In this document: one piece after another, positions 8,874-17,262 of the stretch
Layout of the letters: each line of letters begins with the position of its first letter
Numbering within the stretch: position 1 is the stretch's first letter
NCBI GenBank assembly: GCA_029258755.1
Contig: JAPDKC010000009.1
Coordinates: 1-46,966, forward strand
Direction: 5' to 3'
Source: an archaeon
GTDB taxonomy: Archaea > Iainarchaeota > Iainarchaeia > Iainarchaeales > DTGL01
Length of the DNA: 46,966 nt
Notes under the pieces: model-generated
Databases searched by the model: none
Seen by the model: only the letters and a program-made list of their open reading frames with translations
What the model was told of the DNA's origin: nothing
Made by a program: the position numbers and the translations under genes

Positions 8874-8951
8874 CTTATTTGTTTGTTGAGCAGCTTCAGG
8901 TACGCTAATTATAAAAAAGCTATCTTTCTTTTTTGATTAGGTGTTTTTGCT

Positions 8952-9314
8952 ATGCGCTGTGAGGTTTGTGGCAGGGAAGCAAAGCTTATGAGGGTAGAAA
9001 TTGAAGGAGCCGAGCTTCTTGTATGCAGCAAATGCGCTTCTTTGGGAAAAATCTTGCGCGATTCACAAGCGCCTAAGACAAGCAATATAAAATACGATTA
9101 TAAGCTTGAAGAACCTTTTGTTCTTGTTGAGAATTACGGCGAGCTCATAAGAAAGGCAAGAGAAAAGCTTGGCTTAACACGCGAGCAACTTGCAAAAAAG
9201 CTTTTCGAAAAGGAATCTGTTATTCAGCGCATAGAAGCAAATGAATTGGAGCCAAGCAACGAGCTTGTGTTAAAGCTTGAGAAAACACTTGGCATTACTC
9301 TCAGAGAGCAGTGA
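8952..9314 (+). CDS. Archaeal multiprotein bridging factor (aMBF1), Zn-ribbon plus HTH
   Basis: A 120-aa protein with the two-part layout of archaeal MBF1: an N-terminal zinc ribbon (C3, C6, C25, C28) and a C-terminal Cro/C1-type helix-turn-helix from about residue 62 to 118 (YGELIRKAREKLGLTREQLA ... ESVIQRIEANELEPS). aMBF1 binds the ribosome's small subunit in some archaea and its eukaryotic homologue is a transcription coactivator. An AGGTG site precedes the ATG. The site-2 protease gene overlaps or directly follows its stop, so the two are translationally coupled. Confidence 0.9.
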   Translation: MRCEVCGREAKLMRVEIEGAELLVCSKCASLGKILRDSQAPKTSNIKYDYKLEEPFVLVENYGELIRKAREKLGLTREQLAKKLFEKESVIQRIEANELEPSNELVLKLEKTLGITLREQ

Positions 9315-9319
9315 TAGTG

Positions 9320-10714
9320 ATGGATTTTTGGTTTATGCTTAATGCGATTATTCTTATTGCGATTTTTCTCTTTGGCTCAACATATATTTTGAAGAGGTTT
9401 CCCGGAGTAGAAACCCATTATGTTTATTCTATATGGTACAGTAAAAGATTCAAAAGGCTTATTGAAAGAGCAAAATTTCTTCAGCAACCAATAGAGTTTA
9501 TTGCAAAGCTCGGCCTAATTGTAGGCTTTGGCATATTTGCAAGCGATTTTTTATTCGGAAAAGGTAAAAGCATAGCGCAGCGCTTGGTTATAGCAGCAAT
9601 TACATCGATTGCGCTTTTTGCACTTTATACAGCGACTTTCGCGTATCCTTTTTCCATAGCCCCAATTACCAAAGATTATGCATCGCTTTTTGCTTTTGCC
9701 TTTTCGTTCTTTGGGATAGCTATTTTTGGAACACTTTTATTGCTTGTGAATTCATTTCACATAATCCAAAATGTATTTGTTGGCAAAGCGGCATGCCCAG
9801 GTGTGGCTCCTTTGATCCCGGGCGTGAAGATTCCAAAAGTACCTATTTTCATTCCTTGGTACGGTTGGCTGGCGCTGGCACTTGCTATAGTTGCTCACGA
9901 GGGAGCGCATGGCATAATGCTTTTGAAAAAAAAGCTCAAATTTAAAAGCGCAGGTATAATCTTGCTAGGGCTTTTTCCATTAGGCGCCTTTGTTAAGCCC
10001 GATGAAGAAGAATTGGAAAGAACAAGGCCTATAAAGGCCTTGCTTGTTTATTCCGCAGGCCCTGCCGCAAACCTCGCTGCCACGGTTCTTTTTTGGTTTT
10101 TAGGCATTGCATTCTTCTCAGCATTTTATTATCCAATGATGGAGGATTACAAACAAGCTTATATCTCCCTTGTAGAAAAGGTCGTGATAGAATCTGTTGA
10201 TGAAAGACTGCCTTATTGCGGAAATCCTAAAGCACCCGCTTACGGAATATTAAAACCGGGAATGGAAATAATTGCTGTAGATGGAACTAGAATAAGAAGC
10301 ACGCTGGATTTAAAAGAAGTTTTGGCTAAAAATCCTTTCAAAGAAAAGGTATTTGAGGTGAGGGATACTGACGGAAGTATAAAAAGATTCAAACTAAAGC
10401 CAGATCCAGAGCTAGGGCGATTTGGTATAAATGTCAGAGATGTTCTAAGGGAAGGTGCAAAAATTGATGAGAGACTGAAACAAGCATTAATAATTATCGC
10501 AAACATATACGGTTTTATTCTAATATGCTTCTTACTTTCTTTGGCGCTCGCTTTGTTCAATCTATTGCCTATAACTCCTTTAGATGGCGGAAGGATAGCA
10601 AGCATACTCTATTTCGGAAAGCTCTCCGCTAAAAAAAGAAAGAAGGTAGAGGAAGCCTTGCTTTATTTCTTCCTCGCAATAATGTTCGTTAATATATTGC
10701 CGTTTTTCGTGTAA
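9320..10714 (+). CDS. Site-2 protease family (M50) membrane protease with PDZ domain
   Basis: An intramembrane zinc metalloprotease of about 464 aa. Visible are the HExxH motif (AHEGAHG, H193/E194/H197 counting from the ATG) in a membrane helix, and the distal LDGGR motif (D422) that supplies the third zinc ligand. Between them is a PDZ-like soluble segment (about residues 235-385, AYGILKPGMEIIAVDGTRIRS). Several hydrophobic helices flank these. Family members cut membrane-bound regulators. The frame is also open from GTG at 9311, which overlaps the aMBF1 stop; I prefer the ATG at 9320, which has GTGAT just upstream. Confidence 0.9.
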   Translation: MDFWFMLNAIILIAIFLFGSTYILKRFPGVETHYVYSIWYSKRFKRLIERAKFLQQPIEFIAKLGLIVGFGIFASDFLFGKGKSIAQRLVIAAITSIALFALYTATFAYPFSIAPITKDYASLFAFAFSFFGIAIFGTLLLLVNSFHIIQNVFVGKAACPGVAPLIPGVKIPKVPIFIPWYGWLALALAIVAHEGAHGIMLLKKKLKFKSAGIILLGLFPLGAFVKPDEEELERTRPIKALLVYSAGPAANLAATVLFWFLGIAFFSAFYYPMMEDYKQAYISLVEKVVIESVDERLPYCGNPKAPAYGILKPGMEIIAVDGTRIRSTLDLKEVLAKNPFKEKVFEVRDTDGSIKRFKLKPDPELGRFGINVRDVLREGAKIDERLKQALIIIANIYGFILICFLLSLALALFNLLPITPLDGGRIASILYFGKLSAKKRKKVEEALLYFFLAIMFVNILPFFV

Positions 10715-10764
10715 CTGTTTATGTATAATTAATACAAAAATAGAGAAAAAAGGAAGAGGTGGTG

Positions 10765-11859
10765 TTACTTAACAAATTCTATGTCTAGGTCCTTCAAAGC
10801 GCTGCTAGCACCTCTCGCTGCTCGCATTGTTGAAGCAGGCCCTTTTATATAAGGCGAAGTAACACCTGTAAAGATGCTTATTACTTCCATCTTGTTTTCA
10901 AATGTTGGATCAACGCGAGCACCCCATATCACTTGCGCTTTAGGATCTATGCGCTCTGTGAGCAATTCGCCAACGGCATTTGCTTCACCAAGTGTTAGCT
11001 CTGGACCACCTGTGATATGGATCAAAGCACCTGTGGCACCTTCTATGTTTACATCAAGCAGCGCATTCTTTAGTGTATCTTCAACAACTTCGTTTACCTT
11101 ATCTACTGATTTGGATTCGCCAACAGCTATGACGCTAAGCCCTTTGTTGCTCATCACAGCCCTGACATCCGCGTAATCGAGGTTTATTAGCGAAGGTTGC
11201 GTTATAGTTTCTGTGATCCCACGAACTGTTCTAGCAATAACTTCATCCGCCACCTTAAAGGCATCCTGAATTGGCAGATTTGGCACGAGCTCAACCAAGC
11301 GATTGTTATCTATTACAATAACAGTATCCGATGTCTCTTGCAATCTTACTATTCCTTCTTCAGCTTTTTCCAGCCTTGCTTTTTCAAGAGCGAAAGGATA
11401 GGTAACCATAGAAATTACTATAGCTCCTTGCTCTTTAGCGATTTCAGCTATTATAGGTGCGCTTCCTGTGCCAGTGCCACCGCCCATACCGGCTGTTAGA
11501 AATAGCATATCTACTCCAGCAAGAACCTCTTCAAGAGCATTCCTTGATACTTCGGCAGCTTTAGCACCTATTTCAGGATAGCCGCCTGCGCCTAAGCCGC
11601 GAGTAACGCTTTTGCCAATTAGTATTTTTGTCACATCGTCTGTTATTAACGAGAGATGCTGTCTGTCGGTATTAACAGCAACCAAGCGAGCACCAGCGAT
11701 GCCCATATGAGCTAAGCGATTCACAGCATTGCAGCCAGCACCGCCTGTGCCTACAACCATTATCTTTGGTGTTCCAAACTCTTCCAATGTATCTTCAGCA
11801 ATGCTTCTCTTCTCGATAGCGTTTTCCACAATGCTTTTCAAAGATACCACCTCTTCCAT
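10765..11859 (-). CDS. ftsZ: Cell division protein FtsZ
   Basis: A 364-aa tubulin-fold GTPase that builds the division ring. Signatures seen are the nucleotide-binding loop VGTGGAGCNAVNRL (residues 36-49), the tubulin motif GGGTGTGS (126-133), and the synergy-loop residues N226, D228 and D231 (NLDYADV) that complete GTP hydrolysis in the next subunit. The C-terminus ends in KDLDIEFVK, resembling the short conserved tail that binds membrane anchors. A TATA-like element AATATATAG (11880-11888) is about 25 bp before the ATG, and a second (ATTTAAAAG, near 11903) lies further up. It converges with the site-2 protease gene. Confidence 0.97.
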   Translation of the reverse strand: MEEVVSLKSIVENAIEKRSIAEDTLEEFGTPKIMVVGTGGAGCNAVNRLAHMGIAGARLVAVNTDRQHLSLITDDVTKILIGKSVTRGLGAGGYPEIGAKAAEVSRNALEEVLAGVDMLFLTAGMGGGTGTGSAPIIAEIAKEQGAIVISMVTYPFALEKARLEKAEEGIVRLQETSDTVIVIDNNRLVELVPNLPIQDAFKVADEVIARTVRGITETITQPSLINLDYADVRAVMSNKGLSVIAVGESKSVDKVNEVVEDTLKNALLDVNIEGATGALIHITGGPELTLGEANAVGELLTERIDPKAQVIWGARVDPTFENKMEVISIFTGVTSPYIKGPASTMRAARGASSALKDLDIEFVK

Positions 11860-12177
11860 TTAATAAAGGCTTATACACTATATATTGTGCCCAAACTCTT
11901 TTAAATACATTTTGTTTCAAAAATAGAGCAAAATTAACGCTTTTTACAATTCCACAAGAATTGTTAATGAAAAAATTAATTATGTATAAGAAAATAGGTT
12001 AGAAAAACAACCAAAAAGTCCAAAATAACTTAATTTTTCTTACTTATTAATCTTTTTATGTAAAAATTTTATCAAAAACATGGTTTTTTTCCTCTATTTG
12101 CTTAAAAGGCGTTAAAAAACCTTCTTTTACAAATGTGAGTTTTTCAAAAGCTTTTTAGAATCAGAAAAGCAAAAATT
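11860..12177. other. AT-rich intergenic gap upstream of ftsZ
   Basis: No coding frame is credible in these 318 bases. The part next to ftsZ holds its minus-strand promoter elements. A perfect inverted repeat ACAATTC-CACAA-GAATTGT is at 11946-11964, about 90 bp upstream of the ftsZ start; it could be an operator or a terminator-like hairpin. The rest is T- and A-rich with several T-runs that could end the transcript of the 12178-12876 gene. Confidence 0.5.
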
Positions 12178-12876
12178 TTACTTCTTTGCCAATCTTCTAT
12201 ATGTTTTGGGGCTATGCACGATATGTTTCCTTATTCTTCTTGGGTGCACACCTTTTAGCACATCCCCGCAATATACCTTGTCTACATAAGCTTCTTTAGC
12301 TCCAAATATGATTTGCGCCTCCTTTACTGCCCGAGCAACGCATCTGTTACTCATCTCACCTATGCCCCTTATTACCAAGTTTTCAGAGAACCGTATCCCT
12401 TTATGGGTTACCCTTGAGTAGAGGTTGTTTATTATATCATAAACCCTCACAAGCTCTGGTGCAGCTAACACAAAGAGCCTTTCTTTAAGATGCTTCCTTG
12501 CAAAAAGAGTGAGCCTAGCGGCAGCACTTAGCTTTCTTCTCTTGATTTTGCTTCTGACGGCTTTTCTGTATTCTTTATATTCCTCGGGAGTTAACAAAAA
12601 AGCTACGATAACATCCTCTCTCTTAGAGGCATCTATAATGGCTCTCCCATACCTATCAAACATCGCTTTTCTATATCTTTTCCAGTCCATAATATCGCTT
12701 ACTAGCCTTTTTGTTCCTCTCTCAACAAGGACCGGCTTTTTTGCCACGTATGAGCTCGTTCTTATAACATGTTCTGGTTGACCCCTAACGTATTCCAGCC
12801 ACTTTTCCAACCAATTTGGATGCACAACAAGAAGCAGCTCATTAAATATTTTCCTTTTACGAATTCTTCTTCTCAT
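12178..12876 (-). CDS. Hypothetical basic protein
   Basis: A 232-aa protein of unknown family. It opens with MRRRIRKRK and ends with many Arg/Lys/His residues (HPRRIRKHIVHSPKTYRRLAKK). A central Lys/Arg patch follows residue 105 (RKAVRSKIKRRKLSAAARL). No membrane segment or catalytic motif is apparent. It is read divergently from the tRNA-Asn gene, with 84 bp between them. Like other hypotheticals here it has a basic head and tail, so RNA or ribosome association is a guess only. Confidence 0.7.
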   Translation of the reverse strand: MRRRIRKRKIFNELLLVVHPNWLEKWLEYVRGQPEHVIRTSSYVAKKPVLVERGTKRLVSDIMDWKRYRKAMFDRYGRAIIDASKREDVIVAFLLTPEEYKEYRKAVRSKIKRRKLSAAARLTLFARKHLKERLFVLAAPELVRVYDIINNLYSRVTHKGIRFSENLVIRGIGEMSNRCVARAVKEAQIIFGAKEAYVDKVYCGDVLKGVHPRRIRKHIVHSPKTYRRLAKK

Positions 12877-12923
12877 GGATAAACCTTAAAGAAATTTTTC
12901 AAATGAAGTGTTAATTAACATAA

Positions 12924-12932
12924 TTTAAAATA
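12924..12932 (+). promoter_or_regulatory. TATA box of tRNA-Asn
   Basis: TTTAAAATA lies about 33 bp upstream of the mature tRNA 5' end, which would give a short 5' leader of around 7 nt for RNase P to remove. Confidence 0.55.
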
Positions 12933-12960
12933 CTTTCCCTTTAATATTTGCTTTAAGTTT

Positions 12961-13032
12961 GTCCGGGTAGCTCAGTGGTGGAGCAGCCGGCTGTTAACCG
13001 GCAGGTCGGAGGTTCGAATCCTCCCCCGGACG
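12961..13032 (+). tRNA. tRNA-Asn (anticodon GTT)
   Basis: A complete 72-nt cloverleaf: acceptor GTCCGGG/CCCGGAC, D stem GCTC/GAGC, anticodon stem GCCGG/CCGGC with loop CTGTTAA (anticodon GTT), variable loop AGGTC, T stem GGAGG/CCTCC with loop TTCGAAT, discriminator G. No intron is present and the CCA end is not encoded. The stretch from the 3' anticodon strand into the T stem is repeated in inverted form just after the gene (see 12999-13040). Confidence 0.97.
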
Positions 13033-13040
13033 ACCTGCCG
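12999..13040. repeat. 10-bp inverted repeat joining tRNA body and trailer
   Basis: CGGCAGGTCG at 12999-13008, inside the tRNA, is perfectly complementary to CGACCTGCCG at 13031-13040, which covers the last two tRNA bases and the trailer. CTTTTTCC follows directly. The alternative stem would disrupt the anticodon stem, so it may act as a terminator or an RNA-processing feature. Confidence 0.6.
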
Positions 13041-13124
13041 CTTTTTCCATCCAACCCTTCTATGCATTTTTATAATTTTAAATTGAACCAAATATCAACC
13101 CAGCAATTGTTAATTCGCGGATTA

Positions 13125-14165
13125 TCAATCCTTAAATAGCGTTCCACGATACGCATATATAAAAGTTTTTACAAAAGTAACCAGCCAGAAAACGACTAAA
13201 AGCCAATATAAAGCAAAACCAATGTAATCTATTAGTTGAATTTCAAATAGCGATGATATTGTATGGCTTGCTGCAACGTATGCGCCAAGAGGGAATGTGA
13301 AAGCCCACCAGGACATTGCATACGGAAGCTTCAATCTTTTTATGTAGTGCAAGGTTAATGCAAAGGCCATTATAGCCCACCATATGCCAAACCCCCAGAA
13401 AAGGAATCCAAATATGAAGAAGGGCTCTCGCACGCTTATGAACGATGAGTTTTTAATTAGGTTAACTAATGCAACGGTTCCTGCTCCAATAGGGCCTAAG
13501 TTTATCCATATGGTCGGAGCTAGAGTGTTTGGCAAGGGGTGATGGAGAATAAAACGATACATTGCTATGGCTAATAGAGCAAGATAGATGAAAAAGCCCG
13601 CTCCCCACCCAAAATAGTTAAGGAATATAACAATCTCTTGTGCCACCCCTGAAACATGCGGGATAATTAAGCTTCCCGCGATAGGAATTACAATCAACCC
13701 AACCGGTGGAATAAACCATGCGGGGTTTATGTGATCAAGTTTAACATGCTCTCCTCTAAACATTAAATACGGTGTGAGTATACCAAAGAAAATTGTGGCC
13801 AGCGTTCCTACAAACCAGAAAATTGCCCCTATCGCTATATTTTTTCCTATCACGATGAAATCCGCTGCTAAAACAAGCATTCCTATTGCTATCGTGGCAT
13901 AGAAGTTTGAAAGCACAGGATGTTCTAAATCCTTTAATGCCTCTTTTCTGAAGAGAATCCATCTAAGAGTCCATGGAACTAACAAAATAAAAAACAGGAG
14001 AATGTTAAAGTAGAACAAGACATAAGCTAGGTTTTTTAGAAAGGGAATATACTGTGCATAAAATAAGCTAGTTATGGCCAATATTCCTGTACCCATAACA
14101 CTTGCAAACCAAGATGGTGCGAAATTCTTGACAACCTGACATTTACATTCTATTTCCCTTAACAT
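13125..14165 (-). CDS. TDT/SLAC1-family transporter (tellurite resistance/dicarboxylate type)
   Basis: About 346 aa with roughly ten hydrophobic helices. The opening FAPSWFASVMGTGILAITSL and the spacing of helices match the TDT family (TehA, Mae1, SLAC1), which moves dicarboxylates, sulfite or other anions across the cytoplasmic membrane; the substrate is not evident. In-frame starts exist at GTG 14177, ATG 14174 and ATG 14165. I prefer 14165 because a TTAAAAAC element lies about 27 bp upstream and family members have short N-termini. It is downstream of the potassium-channel gene in the same direction. Confidence 0.82.
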   Translation of the reverse strand: MLREIECKCQVVKNFAPSWFASVMGTGILAITSLFYAQYIPFLKNLAYVLFYFNILLFFILLVPWTLRWILFRKEALKDLEHPVLSNFYATIAIGMLVLAADFIVIGKNIAIGAIFWFVGTLATIFFGILTPYLMFRGEHVKLDHINPAWFIPPVGLIVIPIAGSLIIPHVSGVAQEIVIFLNYFGWGAGFFIYLALLAIAMYRFILHHPLPNTLAPTIWINLGPIGAGTVALVNLIKNSSFISVREPFFIFGFLFWGFGIWWAIMAFALTLHYIKRLKLPYAMSWWAFTFPLGAYVAASHTISSLFEIQLIDYIGFALYWLLVVFWLVTFVKTFIYAYRGTLFKD

Positions 14166-14194
14166 AAAGGCCATCACTTGATTTTTTTAAGTTT

Positions 14195-15190
14195 TTAATT
14201 TTTGAAGCTTTTTATCTTTTCCTCAGCAACATAAAGGACATTGTCTCCTTTTTCGAGCATAAAATCGTTTGCAGGATTTACAATTAGCTTAGCATCTCTT
14301 ACTACGCCAAGCGCCAACGCATCATATTTTTCTTTTAATTCTTTCATAAGCTCTCCGAATCTTTTTCCTTCGAATAGCTCGGGTATTTTCTCTTGGAATA
14401 GGTCCATTCCCTCAACATCCATCAATTCTTTGAGGAAAAGCGATATTTTTGGCACGAAGATTGAGCGTGCCAATACCAAGCCAAAAAATTCGTTGCTTGA
14501 AAGTACCTGATCAACACCAATCTTTTTTAGTGCTCGCACTACCTTAGCATCAGAAACTATGCAAGTGCTATGCACATTTTTGTTAAGCTTTTCCACAGCA
14601 ATTGCCGCTAATAGAGTTTCCGTGTCATCGTTGCAAGCTATTAAAGCATGGCTTGCTTTTTCTATGCCTGCTCTCTTCAAATTTTCTTCATCGCTTGGAT
14701 CGCCTCTAATAAAAACAAGGTTTCTGTGCTCCAAGGGCAAGCTATCTACGTTTGCGACCACAACTATTTGCTTATTTTCAGCCAACAATTCTTTTACAGC
14801 GATCTCAAGCTTTGGATTCCAACCGCATATAATAACATGGCCTTGCATATATGATTTTGCCTTTGGCTTTCTTTTTAAGCTTTTCTCGATCAGAATATCT
14901 GCAAAGCTTGCTAAGAAAACACCAAGTACGCCGATACCGCTAAGCATAACAAAGATCGCAAGCAGCTTGCCAGCAAGTGTTTTAGCAACGATGTCGCCAT
15001 AGCCAACAGTTGTTGTGGTTGTCACAACCCAATAAAATGAATCAAATAAGCTTGCTTTTTCGAGGAAGTGAAAAGCTAAAGCTGCCACAAGCCACAGAAT
15101 AACCATATAAACGCTTGCATAAAGAAGTGTTTTCCTCTGCCTAAGCGTTGTGGACAAACTTTCTATGAATCTGATAAGCAACTGAAGCAT
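14195..15190 (-). CDS. Potassium channel with RCK (TrkA-N/TrkA-C) domains
   Basis: A 331-aa two-helix channel subunit like MthK. The selectivity filter TVGYGD is at residues 61-66 between two membrane helices (about 24-44 and 70-95). A Rossmann-type RCK domain follows from about residue 112 (HVIICGWNPKLEIAVKELL), then a TrkA-C segment after about 250. RCK domains form a cytosolic gating ring that senses Ca2+ or nucleotides. The second Gly of the usual GxGxxG loop is replaced (GWNPKL), so nucleotide binding may be altered. It is divergent from the rhomboid gene and appears to share a TATA element near 15219 with it. Confidence 0.93.
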   Translation of the reverse strand: MLQLLIRFIESLSTTLRQRKTLLYASVYMVILWLVAALAFHFLEKASLFDSFYWVVTTTTTVGYGDIVAKTLAGKLLAIFVMLSGIGVLGVFLASFADILIEKSLKRKPKAKSYMQGHVIICGWNPKLEIAVKELLAENKQIVVVANVDSLPLEHRNLVFIRGDPSDEENLKRAGIEKASHALIACNDDTETLLAAIAVEKLNKNVHSTCIVSDAKVVRALKKIGVDQVLSSNEFFGLVLARSIFVPKISLFLKELMDVEGMDLFQEKIPELFEGKRFGELMKELKEKYDALALGVVRDAKLIVNPANDFMLEKGDNVLYVAEEKIKSFKN

Positions 15191-15247
15191 ATTTAAGGTA
15201 ATAAAAATGCAAAAAGATTAAAAGAGTGAATCCTATTTTAATTTTTG

Positions 15248-15889
15248 ATGCTGAACGAGCGTGGCTTCTTTCCAATAGGCGACTCGGCAAGAACGAAAAC
15301 ATTTCCTGCTATTACTTTAATCCTGATTATAGCGAACATATTCGTTTTCTTCTATGCGCTAAATCTGCCTGAGCAAATTATTTTGAAACTTGCGTTCATC
15401 CCAAGCAAACCAACATTGCTTGCTATCTTTGCTCATATGTTTTTGCATGCGGACATATTTCACCTTTTTGGCAATATGTGGTTTTTCTGGATATTCGGAG
15501 ATAATGTTGAAGATAGGCTTGGCAAAGCAAGGTTTCTTTTACTTTACTTTCTCTCCGGAATAGCCGCTCTGCTTGCTCACATAATTATTAATCCTGGCTC
15601 GTCAGTACCTTTAGTCGGTGCTTCAGGAGCAATTTCTGGTATATTAGGAGCTTATATGATTTTATTTCCAAGAGCAAGAGTACATGTGTATTATGGATAT
15701 TTCATCAGCGGTCATTTGCCAGCTTTCCTTTACGCATTTATATGGTTTGCCTTTCAGCTCCTTTATGGAATTGCAACACTTGGAATGCAAGCAGGCATTG
15801 CTTTTTTTGCCCACATAGGTGGTTTTATAGCAGGAATGGTGCTTGCTCTAATACTTAAGCCCAAACCTAAAAGAATCAAGGTTAGTTAA
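15248..15889 (+). CDS. Rhomboid intramembrane serine protease
   Basis: A 213-aa, six- or seven-helix membrane protease. The catalytic dyad is visible: S126 in GASGAISG and H189 in FFAHIGGF. The oxyanion/structural motif H-x8-H-x-x-x-N is at H67, H72 and N76 (HADIFHLFGN). Rhomboids cut membrane proteins within the bilayer. I chose the ATG at 15248 over an in-frame TTG one codon earlier because the TATA-like GATTAAAAG (centre about 15220) sits 28 bp before it. Confidence 0.93.
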   Translation: MLNERGFFPIGDSARTKTFPAITLILIIANIFVFFYALNLPEQIILKLAFIPSKPTLLAIFAHMFLHADIFHLFGNMWFFWIFGDNVEDRLGKARFLLLYFLSGIAALLAHIIINPGSSVPLVGASGAISGILGAYMILFPRARVHVYYGYFISGHLPAFLYAFIWFAFQLLYGIATLGMQAGIAFFAHIGGFIAGMVLALILKPKPKRIKVS

Positions 15890-15935
15890 ATAAGGCGGGT
15901 TACTGAATAAATGCCTTTTGGTCTAACAGTTTTAT

Positions 15936-16667
15936 ATGGTTTTCCTCTGGATATTGGCCGCTTCGCTGATAGATAGCTTGCTTGCGTTTGTTGGTGCTAT
16001 GTCTTTACTTTTGAAGAAAGGGGTCTTTGAAAAGCTTATTTTTGCTTTGGTTTCTTTTGCTGCGGGAACCCTGCTTGCAGGGGCTTTTTTCCATATGATT
16101 CCAGAATCTTTGGAAAGAATACAAGCGATGAGTGCCTTTATAATAGTTGTTTTGGGCTTTTGTGCCTTTTTCATTATAGAAAGAATTCTGCATTGGCACC
16201 ATTGCCACAAAGGTTTATGTAACGTTCATCCGGTAAGCTGGCTTATTTTAATAGGGGATGGAATCCATAACTTTATAGACGGAGCCGTCATTGCAACGAG
16301 CTTTCTCATAAGCGTGCCTTTTGGCATTATAACCACGCTCATCATAATAGCCCATGAGATCCCTCAAGAGCTTGGCGACTTTGCCGTATTAGTATACTCT
16401 GGATTTGAAAAGAAGAGGGCGCTTATTTTCAATTTTGTTTCTCAGGTAGCATGCGTTTTTGGTGCTTTGATAACATATGCTACGCTTAGAACAAGTGAAA
16501 CAATATTCCTTCTGCTTCCATTTGCTGCAGGCGGCTTCATTTATATTGCGGCTTCAGATCTAATTCCAGAACTTCATAAAGAGGAAAATCTGAGGAGAAG
16601 CATAGTGTCGTTCCTTTTGTTTTTGCTGGGTTCAGGATTTATGTTAATGATAAAAATTTTAACCTGA
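15936..16667 (+). CDS. ZIP-family metal transporter
   Basis: A 243-aa protein with about eight hydrophobic helices. The metal-site motifs of ZIP helices IV and V are present: GDGIHNFIDGAVI (His, Asn, Asp) and AHEIPQELGDFA (His, Glu, Pro, Gln, Glu). A His-rich cytosolic loop HWHHCHKGLC precedes them. ZIP proteins bring Zn2+, Fe2+ or related metals into the cytoplasm. It starts 46 nt after the rhomboid gene and may share its transcript. Confidence 0.92.
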   Translation: MVFLWILAASLIDSLLAFVGAMSLLLKKGVFEKLIFALVSFAAGTLLAGAFFHMIPESLERIQAMSAFIIVVLGFCAFFIIERILHWHHCHKGLCNVHPVSWLILIGDGIHNFIDGAVIATSFLISVPFGIITTLIIIAHEIPQELGDFAVLVYSGFEKKRALIFNFVSQVACVFGALITYATLRTSETIFLLLPFAAGGFIYIAASDLIPELHKEENLRRSIVSFLLFLLGSGFMLMIKILT

Positions 16668-16703
16668 GGTTAAGCTTTGCTTATATGCATTTTTAAAACC
16701 TCA

Positions 16704-17174
16704 TCAAGCACTACTGGAAAGCCTAACTATTTTTATTTTTCCAATCCTTCTTCTTTCTATAACGCCTTTGCCTTCAAGCTTTTTTAACAAGCGCGTGACC
16801 TTTACCCTACTCAGTCCTGTAAGCTTGCAAAGCTCTGACTGCCTAAGCTCTTTCTTTTGAATTAGCACCCTAAGCAACAAGGCCTCATCTCTGCCCAAAG
16901 CTTGTACTATGGGCTTTAATGCGCTTTCCAAATCCTTCTTTGTGCGGTATCTTCTCACAATTCTATCTATCAGAAGATAATAGGCAAAAGAACCTACAAA
17001 AAGCCCGGAAGAAGCAACAATTATTATAATCAACGGTATTTGTTCAGTGCATGTGCAAAAGTCACCGTGCTGTAATAGAGCATAGGTATAAAAGGATGCA
17101 AGCGATATCATAAAAACGAAACCCGTAATAAGTGTTAAAACAAGTGCAATATCTTTAAGCTTTACATCGCTCAT
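16704..17174 (-). CDS. Membrane-anchored winged-helix regulator
   Basis: A 156-aa protein with two N-terminal membrane helices (about residues 9-33 and 46-70) and a C-terminal winged HTH (RQSELCKLTGLSRVKVTRLLKKLEGKGVIERR, about 112-145). The loop between the helices carries CTC (residues 40-42), facing outside by likely topology, so it could sense redox or metal. This layout is known from archaeal membrane-bound MarR-like regulators. It is divergent from the thioredoxin-like/CcdA genes with a shared TATA region, and control of that pair is a reasonable inference. Confidence 0.82.
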   Translation of the reverse strand: MSDVKLKDIALVLTLITGFVFMISLASFYTYALLQHGDFCTCTEQIPLIIIIVASSGLFVGSFAYYLLIDRIVRRYRTKKDLESALKPIVQALGRDEALLLRVLIQKKELRQSELCKLTGLSRVKVTRLLKKLEGKGVIERRRIGKIKIVRLSSSA

Positions 17175-17205
17175 TTTACCACAATTTCATTTTTTGAAAC
17201 AAAAG

Positions 17206-17213
17206 TATTTATA
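17206..17213. promoter_or_regulatory. Symmetric TATA box between regulator and thioredoxin-like gene
   Basis: TATTTATA reads TATAAATA on the other strand. It can drive the plus-strand gene at 17263 (short leader with a GGTG ribosome site) and the minus-strand regulator at 17174 (leader of about 9 nt). Confidence 0.5.
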
Positions 17214-17262
17214 TTGTTTCAGTTTTAATTTATTCTTAATAGTGTTGTTGCGTGGTGTTTTT

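Noticed and set aside
8648-8951. RNase P or SRP RNA
   Set aside because: The gap leaves at most about 160 nt after the TATA box, too short for either, and their conserved helices are not seen.
10240-10605. 121-codon frame opposite the site-2 protease
   Set aside because: Lies wholly antisense to the PDZ region and distal motif of a clear protease; Ser-rich composition typical of a shadow frame.
14559-15002. 147-codon frame opposite the potassium channel
   Set aside because: Antisense to the RCK domain, with no signal upstream.
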